NCBI GenBank assembly: GCA_037903475.1
Contig: JBAJFG010000029.1
Span: 1,199,501-1,263,500, forward strand
Direction: 5' to 3'
Source: Ancylostoma caninum
Lineage: Eukaryota; Nematoda; Chromadorea; Rhabditida; Ancylostomatidae
Length of the DNA: 64,000 nt
Position 1 is the first letter of the stretch. Each line of letters begins with the position of its first letter. Below, piece by piece: positions 58,679 through 64,000 of this stretch. The notes under the pieces are model-generated. The model worked only from the letters and a program-made list of their open reading frames with translations. It was not told where the DNA came from and did not search any database. The position numbers and the translations under genes were made by a program.

Positions 58679-60707
58679 TGAGGTTCATTTTGACTCTTGC
58701 TGCCATAACGGCAGTGCTGCACGCCAAGTCGTTCAAGATAGACGTTCGCTCTACAGGTTCTCTTCGAGCCAAGCTGATCACGTAAGTTTCTTGAGCATCA
58801 CCCACTGTGGTTGGTATGGTGGTTCTTCAGTTCTGGTCAGCACCGGCAATATCTGGATCAACAGCGTAAATATCGTGTTCAAAATTTTCGAGCAGAACCA
58901 TTGCAAATTATGGACTATGCGGACGAATTCTACGTTGGAGAGGTTCATGTGGGAACACCAGGTTCGAAAGCCTGAGCAATATCGAATAAATGATTGAGTG
59001 GTGTTCACAGTACTCATGGATTAACTTCAAGGCCAACGAACGCAGCTCGCTATGGGCACCGCGGTACCAGGCTCGTGGCTGATCGACAGTAACTGTGACT
59101 CCATGGCGTGCAATGGCCACTCAGTCAATGGATTTACCAGACACAAATTCGACACACTCAATTCATCGACTTTCAATCGGAAGGAAAAGGCTTTCGCTAT
59201 TATGTACGGCTATGGAGTATGTGAGGGTTACATGGCAACTGATGTCTTTTCGTTTGCAGGTCTGTATAATTCTCAGGACTTCTACGCTCTAATCATGGTA
59301 ACTCTGTTTGGGAAAATGTCTTGTTTAAATGAAATGGGATCTTCATTCGATGTGAAGTGAAACATGCAAAAGTGGGGGCAGCGCACGACTTGGATTCCTA
59401 TTAATTTCCATCCGGTGGAAATATCATGTGAAAGAATTGCAACTGAAAGAACTGATGAAAGTATTAGATGACATGTCACTAATGCTGAGGGAGAGGCCTA
59501 CGACTAATTATAGGGAAATGTTCTCTTGGGACCAAACATCATTCGATAAGAAATCGGGCTCACTCAGAAGAATCATCTCTTAATGCACTCCATGCAAGAC
59601 TACGGGGCCTTTTATCTTTTGAAGCGTTAGAGGTCAAAAGCAAAATTTAACTGAACTAGTGCTGCGAGTGCAGCCAAAATTCAAAAACAACCATTGTTGA
59701 CATGAGAATCATAATGAACAAGGCTGACAGCGAATTTCAGGACTCAACATTCCCGGGCAAGATGTTGGAATCGCACAGTACGTAAATGACTACTTTGGGT
59801 ATCTGCCTATCGATGGAATGTTTTCACTCGCATGGCTAGCGTTTGTGGCTGACAACGTATCTAAGAAAAGCTCCAAAAAATCAGGCCGTCGTCCAGGTTG
59901 TCTGATTCTAGGAAACAACCCCCCTTCGACGCGCTTTTGATGATTTGGACAAGCCTATTTTCACAGTATGGCTGGACAAGAAGGTTTCGCTATTAGACAA
60001 ACATTGATTTTTTTATCATTCAAAACATTTGCTGAATTTCCATTGAAGTGCAGGTCAATCTCACTGCCGGAGGTAATCGTGGATTGTTTACTTTCGGCGA
60101 CTTCGATCACGACCATTGCGAAGAAGATGCCAACTACGCACTTTCGACTGATATCGTTTATTGGCAATTCTCTATTGACGGGTATTTCATTTCGTCACAC
60201 AGACAAGACAAAAAAGCAGAGGTTATTGTTGTGTAAGAAAGTGAACGAAATGTTTTCGGTAAAAAATGATTCAGGCGATTTCCGACACTGGTGCTCCATG
60301 GATAGGGGCACCACAAGAAGTAATTGACACGGTCGCCAACGTAACTGGGGCGAAATATGACGCTTCACGAGATATCTACACAGTACCCTGTGACGTCACT
60401 GAAACCCTACCAGACTTTAACATTGTCATCAATGGTAGAGAATACGCAATTCCTTCTGCTGTGTATGTCGTGGATATCGGTCTCAGTGATGGAAATGTTA
60501 GTCAAATAGCGTTTCTCTGAAATCAATCAAACCATCAGGGCTAACCTATTCCTGTTTCAGTGCGTCATCGCTTTCTTTTCATTGGGAGAAAATGTACCCG
60601 AACCTTCATGGGTTCTTGGAGCAACGTTTATCCGCAACTACTGTCATGTATACGACGTTGGCGCAAAGCAGATTGGCTTCTCCAAGGCAAAACACACCGA
60701 CGTGTAA
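58679..60707 (+). CDS. pepsin-fold pseudoprotease (ASP-1-like, catalytic Asp lost)
   Basis: 395 residues in eight exons: 58679-58782, 58831-58961, 59032-59259, 59741-59856, 59912-59983, 60054-60221, 60275-60496, 60561-60707. Every exon length equals that of proteases 1 and 2, and no stop or frameshift is present. Signal peptide MRFILTLAAITAVLHAKSF, propeptide with SLRAKLIT. Where the paralogues have VLDTGSSNLWVID, this gene reads AMGTAVPGSWLID, so the first catalytic Asp is Gly. The second motif keeps Asp (ISDTGAPWIGAP) but loses Thr-Ser after DTG. The flap YGSGS is YGYGV, the DGILGLGWP core is DGMFSLAWL, and ILGD is VLGA. Cysteines and overall fold elements remain. It should be unable to cleave peptides. 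Codon use is less biased than in genes 1 and 2. A binding, decoy or inhibitor role is possible but unproven; recent decay is the alternative. Confidence 0.9.
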
Positions 60708-63700
60708 ACATGGAGACTGAATGTAATGGAAATAAATGTGTACGCATTAGACAAATGGTATACTTTTACCTACGCACTTCTCATAACGGTCATAGTAATC
60801 AGTTCGCGATTCCCAGTTACTTATGTGTGTTCTTCGTTCAGTCACATAACGCCAACTTGCAGTATCACTTAATTAATTGAGTGGAATTTGATGGTAAGTT
60901 ACCTATGCAATAATAATTTGTCTATGATAGCTGAGAAACTTTCATGTAAAATAAAATCAACGCCAGTTACTTACTTACTTGGTTACTTGGTTGATCCGTT
61001 CCTCAAACGTGGCGGTGGTCTTGTTGCGGATCGTAGCATCTCTTCCAGTCATTTCTATCTTAGGCTCTTATGGACCAGTACCAATTGTTCTTCTTTAATT
61101 TTTCTTAACGAAAATTCCTCTTGTTCTGCGACATTTTTACTGGATAAGCCAGAAGCACTTTTGAGAACCTGACGGTTTCCGGCATTTTGCAGATCCCGTT
61201 CAATGGTTTGAATGACGCGCATCGAGCAGGCAAGTTGGGGATATCAGGCGAGGCGGCGCACCAATTAGCAGCTAGAATTTTGGGACCCTCTAGGTTTTAA
61301 GTTTGAAATTGGTCTGGACTCTCTATGGTATAGTAAAAATACCTCCTCTCACATCTCTCTGCATCTTATTTCTAAGCTGGTTCACATAGTGTTTCGTACT
61401 GACGACTTCTACTGGATGGTTCGGCGAATTAATTGTTCATATTTCCATGAGAAATGGGTTAGTTATTTTGAGAATAGTTCCTTTCTGCTCTTCTTGGCTA
61501 CATGTGTAGGATGCATACCATAAATTGGGTAGGTGCGCATTTGCGTGAAACCCAGAGGAAATATTCAATCGAATTGGAAATTAGAATGAATCAACTGCAG
61601 CAGATGAAAGTCGAGCCAAAAAAAACCTTCTAAGTAAGCGCAGCATTTTCCTCAGAGCTAACATACAGCTCACGTTTAGAGATCCTCAGTTACTTTTTCT
61701 TATAGGTCATGAGCTTAAGAGCTCCAGAAAAGCTGGTCGTATGTACGATTCCAAGGAATTTCTTGGAGGCTTCTGGAGTGGGAAAGTGTTTCCACTAAAA
61801 TGTAAATGAAAATATTAGGGGCAAGCGGTTCAAGATGTACTGTTAATGTAAAATGTCGCGGAACAAAAGGAAATTCTTGATAGTATACGCAGGTATTCTT
61901 TGCCATTTTGGTTGTATGAGCGAAATAAGGAATAAAAAGAGATGCACGCCGTAGATTGGGCGATACAGAAAGGGAAACCCGGGCCCGTAGTAAAGTGTCC
62001 ACTTGTAAAGTGTCCAGTGCAAGCATCGCATATCACCTTCAGGGCGATGATCGCATTTCGCGTTGCAGAGGAGTATGGTGATCATTGCCACGGTAAATCG
62101 GACGGGCCGTAAATGAAAAGTGATCAAACGCACGTGTTTCACGTATTTCCACATCACTTAGGGGGGTGTTTTAGCGTGTGAGCAGTTATGAACCATTGCG
62201 ACTAACAAGCTAGAACGAATACGACTTGCCAGAAGCACCTCTATGCTTGTGAAACGTCCTACCCGTTCAAGCTTGTTCTGTGCTGTGGAGCGAAATTCAA
62301 CATGCTCAAGTCCGTGGGCTCCGATGCATTCTGTGCAATTCGCGCACCTGATCAAACGTATCTTAACACCATCACCATACTCCAAGTGAGATGCTCCGAG
62401 TGCTGCACTCGGCGTCTCTTCGCCCCGCACACCATCTAATCGCCATCGTTTGGGGACATTGTCAAATTGGAATGGATTTTGAACTAAAAGTGCAGTCAGC
62501 AGATTTATGTGATCCGCTCAAATCATCGCTAAGCTTTTCAACTGTGTCAATCTTTTCTTCCGCTTGTTTAAAAATGCTACGTAGCACATGGGATGTTTCT
62601 GAGAAGCTACTTGCTACAATGAAGGAAAAGCTTCGACCGCTTTCCGAATTTCATATTTCAAAAACATCTAATGGAACCTTGAAACAGCGCGTCTTGATAT
62701 CTAACTGGATTTTCTTTCTATGTTCTCTTCTTGGGTTGAATAAGGAATCTATAGGACCATCGTGCTACTCAAATATTTGCAAAACCAAAGGGATCTTCTG
62801 ATCAAAGCTAGTTTGTCCTGTTCCATTTAGATACATAGGTAGCCACATAGCGAACGAACGCAGGTGAACAGATTTGTGCCCAAGCACTGCGGTAATTTAC
62901 TTCCTTCCACGGGATCGAAACACGGCTACAATGTGAACTTGAAAGCAGCACCCACTCAAAGCGTGTTTGAAATTTTGCTGGTTTTTCGGGTTTTGAGGCA
63001 CCTGGAACTCATATCCAATGGTGAAACAGCACGAAACGTAAGGGAAATCCATGAAATCGCGGATCTCCCCGCTTCCTGTACGACCGAATGTGCTCCGTGT
63101 GAAACTGGCTGCTCCCCTCACGCGAAGGTGTTCGCGGTGTTCGCGACTTCGATTCAGATTTCTTCGCCGGTAAATCGTGATTTTTCGATAATCGATAATT
63201 TGTGTTCGGTGGACTTTGCGATGTGCTGACAATGTATCCCACTTTTAGCGGTTCAGCCCAGAGTTGAGGATTTCGACGGGTGCTGCCTTTAGCAAGGCAA
63301 GCCACAGGTAATGTAACATCGGAGGTCTGTCCACCTTTAGATATATGCATTACTCCCTGGTATGATCATCTATCATGCATTGGCACTATTCCACTAGGTG
63401 GCCCAAAAATTTTGAAAACTTTCAGCCAAAAGTTGCTATGAGGAGGTTCTTTGAGGTGCTGAACACTGGTATCGCCTTTAATCTACACCGTAACCCCACT
63501 TTTGTAAGGTTACGGTTGGTGTTCTGTAGACACAGTATCTCAAAAGATCCTCTCAGATTTTGTGTAGGGGGAGGGGATTGTTTTAGGCGCTGTTCATGGT
63601 TATCAACGTTATTTTGCATTCCACCTCCGTTTTCTATCCGAAATCGGCATTTTCTCTGTTTCCCACCGTACTGTAACCCTACAAAAATGAGGTTAAAGGC

Positions 63701-64000
63701 AGGGGTCCACCTCGTTCCGCCTGTTGGAAGTATCAGCATATCCTAGACCTTTTCGGCATGTTGATCCCATTAATGTACATCAGCAGGATCAGAAGCGGCG
63801 AAGGCCCCATTTTTGAAAGGGTCGAACTAGCTACATTTTTGGAGCCGGTAGGCGGATCGCTCCAAATTTCGATCGCTGTGCTGGCTGCCTGCCACGGCTG
63901 CAACGTTGGCCAACGAGTCGTGGCGTGTCCAACCGATAAGATCAATGGCTTTACACGTCAACTCGGGTTAGCAAACTGTTACAGACCCCTTACCGGAAGA
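60708..64000. other. 3' flank and repeat-like sequence
   Basis: After the protease there is a short (TTAC)n/TTGG patch at about 60968-60995. Blocks at about 62860-63350 and 63375-63990 have unusually long overlapping open frames on both strands (up to 123 codons). These are typical of GC-richer dispersed repeats; none has splice sites, a plausible start or a recognised domain. A frame at 62391-62801 is likewise unsupported. Confidence 0.35.
60731..60736 (+). terminator. polyadenylation signal of protease 4
   Basis: AATAAA 24 bases after the stop codon, in the sequence GGAAATAAATG. Its presence fits a transcribed gene rather than a processed or long-dead copy. Confidence 0.65.

Noticed and set aside
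58500..58997. 165-codon plus-strand frame spanning the start of protease 4
   Set aside because: It reads exons 1-2 and the intron in the wrong frame; the spliced frame with the signal peptide is clearly the real one.
62864..63350. three overlapping open frames of 111-121 codons on both strands
   Set aside because: Open frames on both strands of a GC-richer block without splice sites indicate a repeat, not a gene.
1..64000. tRNA and rRNA genes and CRISPR arrays
   Set aside because: No tRNA A- and B-box pair with a foldable cloverleaf, no rRNA-like segment and no regularly spaced repeats were seen by eye; a covariance-model search would be decisive.

Overview
The window reads as nuclear DNA of a parasitic nematode, most likely a strongylid and possibly a hookworm. 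The pointers are short introns with TTTCAG-like acceptors, start codons that sit 2-8 nt after an AG acceptor (the layout expected for spliced-leader trans-splicing), pepsin-like proteases of the C. elegans ASP-1 type, a nematode TWK-type potassium channel, and many degraded DNA transposons. One of these transposons has the terminal sequence of the Hsmar1/bandit group, and bandit was described from a dog hookworm. The species assignment is inference.

Region 1 to 12 kb: an unidentified terminal exon (1090-1375, minus) and a complete two-pore-domain potassium channel gene on the minus strand (5979-11309). The channel has two alternative 5' exon sets. Each supplies its own first transmembrane helix and both enter the same downstream exons in the same phase. 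Its introns hold a diverged tandem repeat.

Region 12 to 31 kb: mostly non-coding, with MITE-like inverted-repeat elements, a GC-rich hairpin repeat in two copies, and two or three small candidate reading frames that I cannot name.

Region 31 to 46 kb: three tandem pepsin-like aspartic protease genes on the minus strand (31394-33141, 37882-40349, 44180-46242). Each has eight exons of almost exactly the same lengths and both catalytic motifs. Degenerate RTE-type retrotransposon remains lie between the first and second. A dead mariner and a foldback MITE lie between the second and third.

Region 46 to 64 kb: a transposon-rich stretch (a second kind of mariner, a Tc1-type inverted-repeat element, a short MITE, a 5' fragment of an RTE element, and an internally deleted copy of the first mariner). 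It is followed by a fourth aspartic protease paralogue on the plus strand (58679-60707). That gene keeps all eight exons and an open frame, but its first catalytic motif is destroyed (Asp to Gly), so it probably encodes a secreted pseudoprotease. The last 3 kb holds only repeat-like sequence.

The three intact proteases look like secreted digestive or lysosomal enzymes, probably intestinal, since paired GATA-factor motifs lie upstream of two of them. The dead paralogue shares their secretion signal and fold but has lost conserved catalytic-cleft residues. No tRNA, rRNA or CRISPR array was found.
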